Below, piece after piece: positions 34,294 through 43,599 of a stretch of DNA of 64,000 nucleotides. Below the pieces are notes generated by a model, which was not told the origin of the DNA, searched no databases, and saw only the letters and a program-made list of their open reading frames with translations. The stretch is taken from NCBI GenBank assembly GCA_964599375.1, contig CAZREW010000002.1:217675-281674 (forward strand), read 5' to 3'. Position numbers and translations under genes: made by a program. The stretch comes from JAUWCL01 sp964599375 (lineage in GTDB: Bacteria; Krumholzibacteriota; Krumholzibacteriia; Krumholzibacteriales; Krumholzibacteriaceae). Numbering within the stretch: position 1 is the first letter of the stretch; each line of letters opens with the position of its first letter.

Positions 34294-36570
34294 TCAGCGC
34301 AGCAGCACCATCTTACGGGTCTCCATGATCTCGCCGGCCACGAGCCTGTAGAAATAGACCCCGCTCGCGACAGCCGTGCCGCTGCCGTCCTGGCCGTTCC
34401 ACGTCACTTCGTGCATGCCGGCCGGAAGGTAAGCGTCGACGAGGCTTCGGATCATCCTCCCGCTGACGTCATACACGGTGATCGAGACCTCTCCCGGTGA
34501 GGCGAGCTCGAACGCGATAGTCGTCGCGGGGTTGAACGGGTTGGGCGAAGCGCCGACAAGCCTCGTCTCGCCGGTGAGCAGGTAATGTCTGTCCTGTTTC
34601 TCGGATTTCGGCGGTTTGCCTACGAAAGTTACACAATCGGACATCTGGAATGCTGTTCCGTCTTCGAGCTCGCCGGTCATGGTAAGTACCCACTTCTCGC
34701 CGGGCTCCGGAATCGAAAGTATCACCCTCGTCGCGGCGATCTCCCGGTTGCTGAACTTGAGCATGAGGTCAGTGTATCCGTCAGGGCCTTCCACGGAACA
34801 GTTGCAGGGCCCGTCCTCTTCTCCGGGCCCGGCGATATCGCAGAATGACTGCCCCTGGCTCAGAGGAGCCACTCCGTTGAGCCTGATTGTCGAGACGACG
34901 ATCTCCGTCACGTCGAATCCTTCTCTGCCGAGCACGGCCACGGGCATCTTGCCCCCCTTATTCGGATTCCCGCTCATTATGAAATCGAAGTTCTTGATGT
35001 TGAACGGATTCCGGCACGTGCCAGGCTTTATGTCGAGCGCCCCTGTAAGCATCGGCGGCTCCGGCGGCTGCTCGAGCGTCCAGTGGACCTGCGTCTCGCG
35101 GCCCGCTACACCGGTCATGTAGATGAGGCTGTCCCCTGCCCCGTACCTGCAGAAATCCGCGAACATATCCTCCTGCTCGCAGTCGGCGTTTATCCAGACC
35201 GTCTCGTGCTCCAGTATATCTATCGGATCGCTGAGCTCCGGCCTGCAGGCGTCGATCACCACTCCAGAGGCAGGCCCGTGGACGGGCGTCTCCCTGCCTT
35301 CGACCCCTGTAGAGGGATCGCCGTCATGATCGAACCAGATCCCATCGTAAAGCCGCACGCAGCTGGCGGCATTTTCCAGCAGCCCGGTCAGCCCGTCTCC
35401 CGCGACAAGGCCGAGGTCAAAGACGAGCGACTCGCCCGGTCCGAGCCCGGCGAACGGCCCCGTGCTGACGAGAAACCGGATGTCTGCCGGTCCGCCGTTG
35501 TTCCTGTCGATCTGCCGCCTCGACATAAGATCGTATCTCTGGAAGTCGTTCACCGGGTCACCGCCGTTCTCGTACGGCTGGTCCCCGCTGAATACCTGGT
35601 ACGAATTTATGCCGGCGCGGACCGGCGCGGCGAGCCCGAGCGGATCGACGGGATGCCCCATTATCATCGCCCCGAAATAGCTCGTCGTCATCCCCCCGTC
35701 TCCGTCAGCGTCGTATACGTAGCCGATATTGACGTGAGCCGGTCCGATATCGGTGCATCTCACGCCGTTCCAGTATCCCGTAGCGTCGTCCAGCCAGTAC
35801 TGGCCAGAGCTCCTTCGGCCGACGTCGCCGTCTACGAACATCCCGAAGTAGATATCCTCGAGGCCCTCGTCTCCGATATTGGTCACCGTAAGCTTCACGC
35901 CGACAAAATCGTCGAACCGGTCCTCGTCCCACTGGTAGGTCTCCATCCTTACCATGATGTCGAGTGGATTGTGCTCGGGGTAGCTGTTTGTAATTCCCGG
36001 CATGTTGTCCGCGAACCACGAGCTGAACATCTGCGGGGATATGGCGGCGAAGTCCTCGTCGATGAGGCCATCCCCGTCATTGTCGTGTCCGTCGAGCCAG
36101 TCCTCGTCGATCATGCCGTCGCCGTCGTCATCTGCGAGCGGCGAAGGCAGCCTGTTCCCCCCTGGGGCTCCTTCATATGAATTGTAGATTATATCTATCG
36201 GATCATCGGTCGGCATGAATTCCATATCATAGGCCGAGGTCGATACGCTCGGCACGCCTGCCCTGACGGCGCCGATCCATATCCCTGCGACATAGAGATG
36301 CTCGACTCCGCTTCCGGCGGGCCATTCGGCGGAAGGATACTGCGAGAAGGGAAAGGTCGCAGTCGGGTACGATCCGAAGATCCCCCAGTTCCCCGTATGG
36401 AGAAGAAGTTCGCCGATATCGTGGACGCCCGATCCATCCATGACGATTATCCCGAGATCATCCCTCCCCCCGTCCGTTACCGGGTCTCCGACCTCCCTTG
36501 CCCGGATGAGATCCGCGGGGAATACGATTATCAGGATAAGAATGATGGTGAGAGAGAAAAGAGAGCGCAT
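34294..36570 (-). CDS. Large secreted surface protein with calcium-loop motifs and FlgD-like sorting domain
   Basis: 758 aa with a signal peptide (about 1-24). The N-terminal region (about 40-300) is shared with the protein at 47958-50498: HDIGELLLHTGNWGIFGS, AEWPAGSGVEHLYVAGIWIG, and two acidic DxDxDGxIDED loops at 147-173 that resemble dockerin or thrombospondin-type calcium sites. A second module (about 535-680) starts LDIKPGTCRNPFNIKNF and contains VAVLGREGFDVTEI, a module also found in other surface proteins. The C-terminus is a FlgD-like sorting domain (NPFNPATTIAFEL, TVYDVSGRMIRSL, GVYFYRLVAG, ends MVLLR). Likely exported and attached to the cell surface; binding target unknown. Confidence 0.83.
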   Translation of the reverse strand: MRSLFSLTIILILIIVFPADLIRAREVGDPVTDGGRDDLGIIVMDGSGVHDIGELLLHTGNWGIFGSYPTATFPFSQYPSAEWPAGSGVEHLYVAGIWIGAVRAGVPSVSTSAYDMEFMPTDDPIDIIYNSYEGAPGGNRLPSPLADDDGDGMIDEDWLDGHDNDGDGLIDEDFAAISPQMFSSWFADNMPGITNSYPEHNPLDIMVRMETYQWDEDRFDDFVGVKLTVTNIGDEGLEDIYFGMFVDGDVGRRSSGQYWLDDATGYWNGVRCTDIGPAHVNIGYVYDADGDGGMTTSYFGAMIMGHPVDPLGLAAPVRAGINSYQVFSGDQPYENGGDPVNDFQRYDLMSRRQIDRNNGGPADIRFLVSTGPFAGLGPGESLVFDLGLVAGDGLTGLLENAASCVRLYDGIWFDHDGDPSTGVEGRETPVHGPASGVVIDACRPELSDPIDILEHETVWINADCEQEDMFADFCRYGAGDSLIYMTGVAGRETQVHWTLEQPPEPPMLTGALDIKPGTCRNPFNIKNFDFIMSGNPNKGGKMPVAVLGREGFDVTEIVVSTIRLNGVAPLSQGQSFCDIAGPGEEDGPCNCSVEGPDGYTDLMLKFSNREIAATRVILSIPEPGEKWVLTMTGELEDGTAFQMSDCVTFVGKPPKSEKQDRHYLLTGETRLVGASPNPFNPATTIAFELASPGEVSITVYDVSGRMIRSLVDAYLPAGMHEVTWNGQDGSGTAVASGVYFYRLVAGEIMETRKMVLLR

Positions 36571-36830
36571 GGCCTTACCCCCTGAAGAAGTTGTGCTTCC
36601 GGTTTCCCGCGCAAAATCGGGCGCACCGGAAAGAGACCCGGAAGGCCAGGTGGGGATTCAGATGTTGGAAAATAACCTCTGCTTACCTGATATAAGTATG
36701 CGCGGGATCGCCGGGAAAAGCCAGGCATATTTCTGTTGCAATTCAGATATTCCGGTACTATTTTCCCGACATATATTGTCAGGAATTATTTTCAACCGGG
36801 ATCCGCTACCTTTTCGGGAGGGGAAGTCTC
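36571..36830. other. Divergent control region
   Basis: About 260 bases between the divergent surface-protein gene and porin gene, AT-rich in its middle. The best plus-strand candidate is a weak TTGCAA (36736-36741), 17 bases, TATTTT pair. A GACA/TGTC inverted repeat around 36768-36780 may be an operator. No gene. Confidence 0.35.
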
Positions 36831-38117
36831 ATGAAGCTCGATCCGATCATCCGGACGGCCGCGCTGGCTGTCGCACTCTCTATCCTCGCCGCTCCGGCGA
36901 CGGCCACAAACGGATACTTCTCACACGGGTACGGCGTGAAATACAAGGCGCTGGCGGGGGCCGGTGTCGCCCTCTATCTCGACCCGACTGCCGCCGCCCT
37001 TAATCCTGGAGCCATGGCCTTCGTCGGGAAGAGATACGACCTTTCGCTTTCGGTCTTCAACCCCAACCGCAGTTACACAGTGACAGGCGACCCGTCGATG
37101 GCCACCGGCACATTCGGCCTCGCCCCGGGGAGATACGAGAGCGACTCGAAGGTCTTCTACGTCCCGACCCTGTCGGCCAACTGGCTGCTCGACGACGAGG
37201 AGACGATGGCCCTGGGCCTGACGATCTACGGCAACGGGGGGATGAACACAGATTATCCAACTGCTACATTCGATCCGGCGGGGATGTTCGGCAACACCTC
37301 CCCTGCCGGCGTCAACCTGATGCAGCTCTTCGTAGCACCCACATTCTCGGTGCTCATAGCCGGGAGCCACGGTATCGGCGTCACTCCGATATTCGCATGG
37401 CAGGGATTCGAGGCGAAGGGCCTGCAGGCTTTCGGCGAGATGGGATTCTCGTCCGAGCCCGACAAGCTCACCAATAACGGCAGCAGCAGCTCGGTGGGAT
37501 ACGGCGTAAAGGTCGGATACCTCGGTGAATGGCTGGGCTATCTCTCCTTCGGAGCGTCGTTTCAGTCGAAGACATATATGCAGAAGTTCGAGGACTACGC
37601 CGGCCTCTTCGCCGAGCAGGGCGGGTTCGACATCCCGGCCAGCTGGACCGCCGGAGTCGCCCTTGGCTTTACCGGCATGGGCATAGCGTTCGACGTCCAG
37701 CAGATCCTCTACAGCCAGGTGAAGTCGATCGCCAACCCCCTTCTTCCCAACCTGCAGGAATCGCAGCTCGGCGATGACGGCGGCGCCGGGTTCGGCTGGA
37801 AGGACATGCTCATATTCAAGACCGGAGCATGGTACATGACCAACGGTGGCTGGATGCTGAGGGGCGGCTACTCATACGGAGGGCAGCCGATCCCCGAAAG
37901 CGAGGTCCTCTTCAACATACTCGCGCCAGGAGTCATCGAGCAGCACCTCTCATTCGGCGTGAGCAAGGACGTCGGGATGGACAAGGAGCTCTCGCTGGTT
38001 GTCACCCGCGCCTTCAGCAACTCGGTGAGCGGCCCCAACCCCTTGGAGGTCCCGGGCCAGCAGACGATAGAGATCGAGATGGACCAGTGGGAATTCGGGA
38101 TAGGCTTGTCATTCTAA
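36831..38117 (+). CDS. FadL/OmpP1-family outer-membrane transporter
   Basis: Outer-membrane beta-barrel of 428 aa for hydrophobic compounds such as fatty acids or aromatics. After a signal peptide (about 1-25, APATA|T), the mature end starts TNGYFSHGYGVKYKALAGAG, the hallmark plug region of FadL (NGx, then AGA with VALYLDPTAAALNPGAM). The barrel strands continue to the last residue F (WEFGIGLSF), the usual barrel-assembly end. The start has GGGAGGGGAAG in front. The DUF302-like gene follows after 21 bases and likely shares its transcript. Confidence 0.9.
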   Translation: MKLDPIIRTAALAVALSILAAPATATNGYFSHGYGVKYKALAGAGVALYLDPTAAALNPGAMAFVGKRYDLSLSVFNPNRSYTVTGDPSMATGTFGLAPGRYESDSKVFYVPTLSANWLLDDEETMALGLTIYGNGGMNTDYPTATFDPAGMFGNTSPAGVNLMQLFVAPTFSVLIAGSHGIGVTPIFAWQGFEAKGLQAFGEMGFSSEPDKLTNNGSSSSVGYGVKVGYLGEWLGYLSFGASFQSKTYMQKFEDYAGLFAEQGGFDIPASWTAGVALGFTGMGIAFDVQQILYSQVKSIANPLLPNLQESQLGDDGGAGFGWKDMLIFKTGAWYMTNGGWMLRGGYSYGGQPIPESEVLFNILAPGVIEQHLSFGVSKDVGMDKELSLVVTRAFSNSVSGPNPLEVPGQQTIEIEMDQWEFGIGLSF

Positions 38118-38138
38118 AGACGGAAAAGGAGACGATCG

Positions 38139-39161
38139 ATGAACATTCGCAAATCAAGCGTGAGCGCGGCCCTCATCATGGCGCTGGCCGTCCTAGCCTT
38201 GCTGCCTTTCACCGGCAGCGCGTTCGCGGGGGAGTCTTACGGCGTCTACCAGTACGTCGTCCGGAAGGCCGAAGGCACTATCGATGAGATCTCGGCCACC
38301 ATAACGGAAGCGGCGGTGAATTCGGGCTGGACGGTCTCAGGCACGACCGATTCGGGCGACCCCGACAAATGCGATTTCAGGTCACGAGTGCTGGTCCTTT
38401 TCAATCCGCAGTACGCTGACGAGATGGTCGGCGCGAACACCGAGACCGGCCCATACGCCGCTCTCGACCGCGTCAACATCTTCCAGGACGAGGAAGGCAC
38501 GCACGTGTCGGTGGTCAACCCCAACTCGATAGACCGTACGGTCCTGATGGACGACACCCGTTACGCGGATATCTCGGAGAAACACCTGCAGGAGCTCCGC
38601 GCGATGATACTCTCCGCGGTCAAGGGCAACCCGAGCACGGCGCAGTACGGCCAGTTCCGTACCGAGGGGAAGATCGGCAAGACGATGGGCATCGTCGCCG
38701 GTGGAGACTTCAACAAGCTGATCCACCAGAAGTTCAAGCTCGAGAACGGCGACATGACCGCGGTGAGCGAGGCAATCGCCCGGGCATTCCAGGAGAAGAC
38801 CAGGACCTGGGGTCTGAAGCTCGTCTACCGGGTCGACATGCCGGCCCGCGATGTCTGTATCCTCGGCATCTCCGGCTCGCCGATGGACACCAAGTCCTTC
38901 CAGATCGTCGGGAGCGGGCAGGACAAGACGCGCGAGGGATTCAAGTGCCCCGGCCTGTCACACGCCGCGGCGTACCCGATCGAGATCGTGATCTACAAGG
39001 ACGCCAAGGGCGTCATCAGGGTGGCAATGATCGACGTCATGTACCGGATGAAGATGTACTTCGAGGACGCCGGCACGACGGCGTTCATGAAGAACATGAA
39101 GATGCCCGGCTCGATCGAGAAGGAGATCGAGAAGACCATCAAGAAGGGGCTGGAGCAGTAA
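38139..39161 (+). CDS. Secreted DUF302-like protein
   Basis: 340 aa with a signal peptide (about 1-30, GSAFA|G). Residues about 36-170 look like a DUF302-type domain: VYQYVVRKAEGTIDEISATI is the opening helix, then a central beta part around RVLVLFNPQYADEMVG and an NSIDRTVLMDD segment. The second half (about 175-340) repeats a similar layout with GVIRVAMIDVMYRMKMYFED and a basic, helical tail, so it may be a diverged second copy. DUF302 proteins are of unknown function, often with redox or membrane genes. Co-transcribed with the FadL porin; AAAAGGAG precedes the start and a strong terminator follows. Confidence 0.72.
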   Translation: MNIRKSSVSAALIMALAVLALLPFTGSAFAGESYGVYQYVVRKAEGTIDEISATITEAAVNSGWTVSGTTDSGDPDKCDFRSRVLVLFNPQYADEMVGANTETGPYAALDRVNIFQDEEGTHVSVVNPNSIDRTVLMDDTRYADISEKHLQELRAMILSAVKGNPSTAQYGQFRTEGKIGKTMGIVAGGDFNKLIHQKFKLENGDMTAVSEAIARAFQEKTRTWGLKLVYRVDMPARDVCILGISGSPMDTKSFQIVGSGQDKTREGFKCPGLSHAAAYPIEIVIYKDAKGVIRVAMIDVMYRMKMYFEDAGTTAFMKNMKMPGSIEKEIEKTIKKGLEQ

Positions 39162-39174
39162 GAGTAACACGAAA

Positions 39175-39205
39175 GCCACTCCCGGCGCCGGGAGTGGCAT
39201 TTTTT
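39175..39205 (+). terminator. Rho-independent terminator after the porin operon
   Basis: GCCACTCCCGG pairs with CCGGGAGTGGC (24-base palindrome, 39175-39198), directly followed by ATTTTTT (39199-39205), 13 bases after the DUF302-like stop. Confidence 0.9.
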
Positions 39206-39221
39206 CAGGTGGCAGATCCTC

Positions 39222-39241
39222 TACCGCCACCGGTGGCGGTA
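39222..39241. repeat. Perfect 20-base inverted repeat
   Basis: TACCGCCACC joined to its own complement, flanked by AAAAA on the right. It has no U-run on either strand in the correct place, so it is not a plain terminator. It sits between convergent operons and could be a protein site or a backup hairpin for transcripts. Confidence 0.5.
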
Positions 39242-39315
39242 AAAATACCGTCACACGGATGCCGGGATGTAAAACTGATTCTGCGGAATCACGGCGGAGG
39301 AACTCGGGGTGATAC

Positions 39316-39816
39316 TCAGTCCTTGTAGACAGACAGCAGGTCCAGCATCATCCTGCTTCTTTTTTCGTTACCCAGGGCCTTCATCATTATACGGTCGAAC
39401 TTGCTGCATGATTTCTCGAGGTCGTTCATCCGCGTGTACACGCCGCTCCCCTTTTCCAGACCGGCGTTGGCGAGCAGGCCGCGAAGCGCGTCGAGAGCCG
39501 GATCGAACTCGCGTTCCTTGCGAACCCTGGCGATGCTGAAAAGCATCTTCCAGATGTCGGGCTCGGCGATATAGAAGTCGCGCCTGTCGCCCGCGATGTG
39601 CACGCGGTGGATCACTCCCCAGTTCCTCAGCTCCTTGAGTGACATGCTCGCGTTACCGCGGCTGATCCTGAGCTCCCCCGAGACCGTCTCGAGATCGACA
39701 GGCTCCTCGCAGAGCATGACGAATGCGTGTATCCTCGCCATCGACCTGTTTATCCCCCACAGGACTCCCATCGAGCCCCATGTCTCGATGAAACGATCAT
39801 GTTCGTTTGTCATCAT
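39316..39816 (-). CDS. GbsR-like MarR-superfamily transcriptional regulator
   Basis: 166 aa. COG1510/GbsR layout: HDRFIETWGSMGVLWGINRS is the family's N-terminal helix, then a winged helix with LCEEPVDLETVSGELRISRGNASMSL as HTH region and a VIHRVHIAGDRRDFYI wing. The C-terminal helical part (about 85-166) forms the dimer interface. Homologues include GbsR (choline sensor) and OpcR, but the ligand differs in each. It is convergent with the FadL/DUF302 operon, which is a possible but unproven target. Confidence 0.85.
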   Translation of the reverse strand: MMTNEHDRFIETWGSMGVLWGINRSMARIHAFVMLCEEPVDLETVSGELRISRGNASMSLKELRNWGVIHRVHIAGDRRDFYIAEPDIWKMLFSIARVRKEREFDPALDALRGLLANAGLEKGSGVYTRMNDLEKSCSKFDRIMMKALGNEKRSRMMLDLLSVYKD

Positions 39817-39900
39817 GTTTCATTCCTTTCTGAATGTTTTATATTTTTATCACAGTCTGAAAGGATTGCAAGGATATTCATATCGTGATCTTCAGTGGAT

Positions 39901-39936
39901 ATAAAAGATCAGGGGGCGGTCCGCGCCCCCCTGATC
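39901..39936 (-). terminator. Rho-independent terminator after the SPFH gene
   Basis: On the minus strand GATCAGGGGGGCG (39936-39924) pairs with CGCCCCCTGATC (39918-39907) with one bulged base, then TTTTAT, about 30 bases past the SPFH stop. Confidence 0.8.
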
Positions 39937-39964
39937 CGGACAAGCATCTTCAAGGCAGGCGCCC

Positions 39965-40840
39965 CTATTCCATCTCTGCGCCCCTCTCGCCCCTGCTTCC
40001 GACCGGAACGATGCCGCCGAGCTCGCCGATTACGTTGACCAGCTCGGAGTCGGCCGGGACGACTATCTTCGCGTTGTTCTTCAGCGCGTTCTCGACCGTC
40101 TCGAGCTTCCTGAGGATCTGCGCGTTCCCGATGAAGTACTTGTTGGCCGCCTCGTTGACGAGCCTTATCGCCTCGGCCTCTCCCTCGGCCGCCAGGATCC
40201 GTGCCTGCCTGATCCCCTCGGCCTTCTTGATCTCGGCCCGCTTCGTGCCGTCCGCCTGGCGCTCCGCCGCATTGGCGAAATCAAGGGCGGCGATCTTCTC
40301 GTTCTCCGCCTTTACTACCTTGTTCATCGTCTCCTGGACGTCCTTCGGGGGATCGATCTCCTTGAGCTCGGTGCGAACGATCTCCATCCCCCAGTTGTGA
40401 GTCTCCTTCGCCAGGGTGGTGAGCAGTTCGCCGTTGATCTTGTCGCGTTCGCTGTTCGCCGACTTGAGCGTCAGCGTACCGATGATGTTACGAAGGGTAG
40501 TGCGGGCGAGGTTGACGATCTGGTACTTGTAATCGTTGACGTTGTACTGCGAGTTCTTCACGCTGCCCTCGTCGTTCTTCACCTTGAAATAGACCTGGGC
40601 GTCGACGCGGGCGTTGAGGTTGTCGTTGGTGATGATCTCCTGTGGCTGGGCGTCGACCATCTGCTCGGTGACGTTGATCCTGATCATCCTTTCTAGCAGT
40701 GGGAATACCCAGTGGAACCCCGGCTGGGCGAACCGGTTGTACTTGCCGAGCCTCTCGACCAGCCCTCTGTGCGTCGGCCTGACTATCCTGATCCCGATCA
40801 GAAAGAACAGGACTGCCGCTCCGATAAAGAAAAACAGCAT
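39965..40840 (-). CDS. SPFH/band-7 (stomatin-like) membrane protein
   Basis: 291 aa. An N-terminal hydrophobic segment (1-16, MLFFFIGAAVLFFLIG) is followed by the SPFH domain: RIVRPTHRGLVERLGKYNRF, HWVFPLLERMIRINVTEQMV and DPPKDVQETMNKVVKAENEK (stomatin-type DPP motif). A helical C-terminal region (about 175-240) follows with AALDFANAAERQADGTKRAE and RILAAEGEAEAIRL. Homologues (QmcA, stomatin) scaffold membrane microdomains and are often paired with an NfeD protein; none is encoded nearby. RBS AAGGAG; single gene with a terminator. Confidence 0.9.
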   Translation of the reverse strand: MLFFFIGAAVLFFLIGIRIVRPTHRGLVERLGKYNRFAQPGFHWVFPLLERMIRINVTEQMVDAQPQEIITNDNLNARVDAQVYFKVKNDEGSVKNSQYNVNDYKYQIVNLARTTLRNIIGTLTLKSANSERDKINGELLTTLAKETHNWGMEIVRTELKEIDPPKDVQETMNKVVKAENEKIAALDFANAAERQADGTKRAEIKKAEGIRQARILAAEGEAEAIRLVNEAANKYFIGNAQILRKLETVENALKNNAKIVVPADSELVNVIGELGGIVPVGSRGERGAEME

Positions 40841-40867
40841 GGCACGCTCCTTTGTGTCTGGATGATC

Positions 40868-40889
40868 TGTAGAATCATTCTATTCTACA
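40868..40889. repeat. Inverted repeat before the SPFH gene
   Basis: TGTAGAAT (40868-40875) and ATTCTACA (40882-40889) around 6 bases, 28 bases upstream of the SPFH start. The position fits an operator; the regulator is unknown. Confidence 0.45.
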
Positions 40890-40983
40890 TACAACGCGGG
40901 GCATCTGTATATTCAAAGTCGTGAAAGTCGTGCGGGCCCGGCAGGGTCCCGCCGTTCGGATGGAGCGGGTCCTGCGCCGCTTA

Positions 40984-42315
40984 TTATTCCGTCCAGCGGA
41001 GATCGAGCGGGCCCGTCACGACCACAGTCTCCGGAAGAGGCTTGATGAAATGCTGCCTCAGGCTGTACGTATAAGCTCCCTGAAACGGGACCAGAAGGAC
41101 GTCGCCCCTCTCGATCCCCCCCCCGAAGTACGACCAGCCCCACACATCATGGGGAGTGCACAGCGATCCGAACACACTGCAGGGACGCTCGCTGATATCC
41201 GGATCGGATAGGTTTATGATGGGAAAATAGTCATTCTCGAACCGCTCCCAGCCGACCGCGTTGGTCCCCGCATCCATTATCACCATGTTGGACGCCTTCA
41301 CGTCGACGACCGTCAGAAGGATGTGCATGTTCTGGTGGCATAGCCATCGGCCCGGCTCTATGAAGAAGCGGCAGTCGACCTCCGCCGGGATGGATTTGCG
41401 AAGCTCCTCCCCGATCGCGGCGGCAAACGTCTCGATATCGGTGCTCCTCAGCCTGTATTTCGATGTAGTGTCGGGCTTCTCCGGCTTCAGGAGGTTGCGC
41501 AGCATACCGGGCCCGGTGCCGGCCGCGCGCAGCCATTCCCCCTGCTCCGGCCAGAATCCTCCGCCGAGGTCGATAAAATTTATCTCCCGCAGGGCCATTC
41601 CCGGCATCGATCTCAGCGCCCTGCCCAGTTCGCCGATGAACGAGACATGAGCCGTAGGGTTCAGGTTCCAGCTCGTGTGAAACTGAAGTCCCTCTAGCTG
41701 GACGAACGGGCAACTGTCCGCCTTTGCGGTGAACCGCGCAAGGTCTCCTACCGGTATGCCGAACTTGCGCCACAGGCCGTCGGGCCTCACGGTGAGCCTT
41801 ACCCCGGCGCGGACAGTCGTACCGTTTCCGCGCGTAAGGCGGTCGAGCCGTTCGAGCTCGCCGAAGCTGTCGATCATCAATATGACCCTGTCCGCGTGAT
41901 CGATGGCGAGGGCAAGCTCGTTATCTGTCTTACCCGGACCGCTGAAAATCATCGAGCTGGCTCCCGCCTCGATCGCCATCTTCATCTCCAGCCCGCTTGA
42001 GACGTCGAGGCCGGCCCCTTCGCCGGCCATGATGCCGGCTATCTCCGGCATATTGTTGCTTTTGAGGGCGTAATATATCTCCACATCGCCGGGAAGGGCG
42101 CTGAACGCGGTCCTCATCCTGCCCAGGTCCCGGGCGAGCCCGCCCCGGTCCACGACGTAGAGCGGCGAGCCGTGCTCCCTGCTCAGATCCAGGAAGAGAC
42201 CCGCGCGAGTGATGCAGGACCCCACGAACCCCTCCATGCGGCCCTGGTTCATAAGCGGGATATCCTGCCTCAGCAGGTTCCGCGCCCTTTCGAGCAGATC
42301 CTTCTCTTCAGTCAT
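40984..42315 (-). CDS. Fold-III PLP-dependent amino acid decarboxylase (Orn/DAP/Arg decarboxylase 2 family)
   Basis: 443 aa. Alanine-racemase-type barrel plus beta-sandwich domain. PLP lysine Lys85 lies in YYALKSNN. The PLP-stacking His213 is in GLQFHTS. A phosphate-binding GGG occurs at 251-253 (DLGGGFW), then EPGRW at 320-324, the catalytic Cys386 of the partner active site in GSLCTPHDVW, and AYTYS at 414-418. The catalytic set is complete. It has an unusual soluble N-terminal extension of about 40 residues. The substrate (meso-DAP, Lys, Orn, Arg, or a larger compound such as carboxy-polyamine) cannot be told by eye. Last gene of the AdoMetDC-like operon, 12 bases after the ATP-grasp gene; its product would be an amine. 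A stem-loop without U-run follows at about 40940-40980. Confidence 0.88.
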   Translation of the reverse strand: MTEEKDLLERARNLLRQDIPLMNQGRMEGFVGSCITRAGLFLDLSREHGSPLYVVDRGGLARDLGRMRTAFSALPGDVEIYYALKSNNMPEIAGIMAGEGAGLDVSSGLEMKMAIEAGASSMIFSGPGKTDNELALAIDHADRVILMIDSFGELERLDRLTRGNGTTVRAGVRLTVRPDGLWRKFGIPVGDLARFTAKADSCPFVQLEGLQFHTSWNLNPTAHVSFIGELGRALRSMPGMALREINFIDLGGGFWPEQGEWLRAAGTGPGMLRNLLKPEKPDTTSKYRLRSTDIETFAAAIGEELRKSIPAEVDCRFFIEPGRWLCHQNMHILLTVVDVKASNMVIMDAGTNAVGWERFENDYFPIINLSDPDISERPCSVFGSLCTPHDVWGWSYFGGGIERGDVLLVPFQGAYTYSLRQHFIKPLPETVVVTGPLDLRWTE

Positions 42316-42327
42316 CTCTGGTTACCT

Positions 42328-43599
42328 CTACTCTATCCTGACCTCGACGGCCGCCATCATATCCTTTATCTGTCCCTGGACATCGACTCCGGGAAGCGGC
42401 CTGAATATGACGTAGCCCATAACCCATGTCTTGTAATCCTCGGGCGGCAACCCGATCCTGTCCCCTGGCTCCCTGTACCATCCCGTCTCCAGGATCTCCT
42501 GTCTTACGCGGTCGGCCCAGAGACGGATCGCCGCCAGGCGCCCGCCCCTTCTCGCGTGGATCCTCAGTCCGACCGTGCGCTTCCATTCGCTTTCCGGCGG
42601 TATCCGGGGCGTCCTGCCGGCGGAAAAATCGATGTGCGCCTCCAGCATATCCATCCCGCAGCTCTGCTCGATGACCTGTGGAAGGCAGTCGCCACCGGGC
42701 CGGGGAGTGATCTCGAGAAAATACGGCTCCCCGCCGCGCATGATGAAATCGGCCATTCCCTGGCAGCGCTCCATGCCCAGGGCTTTTGAGGCTCTTGAGA
42801 GCAGGCCGGCAAGATCGATCGTCTCCACCATTTCGCGCGGCATCCCGGGCACCTCATAGGCCTGCGTAGTGCCGGCGGGGCCCCCGCCCATCATGTACTT
42901 GCGGGCCGTACGGATGATCTTCGTCCCCGTTTCATCGACGATGAAGTCGCAGCTGTACTCGTCACCGTCTATGAACTCCTCGCACAGCACGGCGTGTTCG
43001 TCGACCATGCGGTCCCGGTTGAGCGTCCTGTCCAGCATCCTCCTGTGAAGGCCGTCCCTTATCACATGGAACGCCTTGACCGCCTCATCGGGTGTATCGC
43101 AGACAAATGTGAGCTCGCTTCCGCTGAGCGTAGCAGGCTTCAGCACGACGGGATTGCTGACATCGCCAATGAAAGCCCTCAGCTCCTCCTCGTCGCGTGC
43201 CATCGCGGCTCTCGGGCACCCTATTCCCGCATCCTGCCAGAGCCGCTTTGAGACGAGCTTGTCCCGCGAGTTCATCACTGCCTGCTTCGAGGGAAAAGGA
43301 AGAGAGAGCCTGCGCGCCATGTCCGAGGCGAGAAGAAGCGACTCGCAGTCGAAGCAGGCGACACCTCCGGGCCTGATCCCCCGTTCGTCGATGAACTTCT
43401 TCAGCCTGGAGAACGACTCTTCAGGATCGCGGAGCGAAGCAAATATCTGAGTCTCCCTCTGCACGGCCGGAGGCCCCGTTTCCTTATATATGTCGATGTC
43501 GGAGAGAAAGATCGATCTATCGGGCAGTTTCCCGGCTATCCTCTCGACGTAATCCGAGGTCGTCCCGACTACCAGGACGGGGTCAACAGGCGAGGTCAC
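42328..43599 (-). CDS. ATP-grasp domain ligase
   Basis: 423 aa. Pre-ATP-grasp domain (about 1-105), with ATP-grasp lysines at Lys114 (SRDKL) and Lys154 (VVLKPATLSGSE). CEEFIDGDEYSCDF (about 206-219) holds the acidic hinge, and the magnesium site is in EPYFLEITPRPGGDCLP (about 291-307). The pattern is of carboxylate-amine ligases in the carbamoyl-phosphate/PurK/BacD-like group, which join an acyl phosphate to an amine. With an amine-forming decarboxylase on each side, the likely product is an amide of an amine or amino acid; this is inference. It starts 17 bases inside the upstream GNAT gene, so it is translationally coupled. Confidence 0.87.
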   Translation of the reverse strand: MTSPVDPVLVVGTTSDYVERIAGKLPDRSIFLSDIDIYKETGPPAVQRETQIFASLRDPEESFSRLKKFIDERGIRPGGVACFDCESLLLASDMARRLSLPFPSKQAVMNSRDKLVSKRLWQDAGIGCPRAAMARDEEELRAFIGDVSNPVVLKPATLSGSELTFVCDTPDEAVKAFHVIRDGLHRRMLDRTLNRDRMVDEHAVLCEEFIDGDEYSCDFIVDETGTKIIRTARKYMMGGGPAGTTQAYEVPGMPREMVETIDLAGLLSRASKALGMERCQGMADFIMRGGEPYFLEITPRPGGDCLPQVIEQSCGMDMLEAHIDFSAGRTPRIPPESEWKRTVGLRIHARRGGRLAAIRLWADRVRQEILETGWYREPGDRIGLPPEDYKTWVMGYVIFRPLPGVDVQGQIKDMMAAVEVRIE

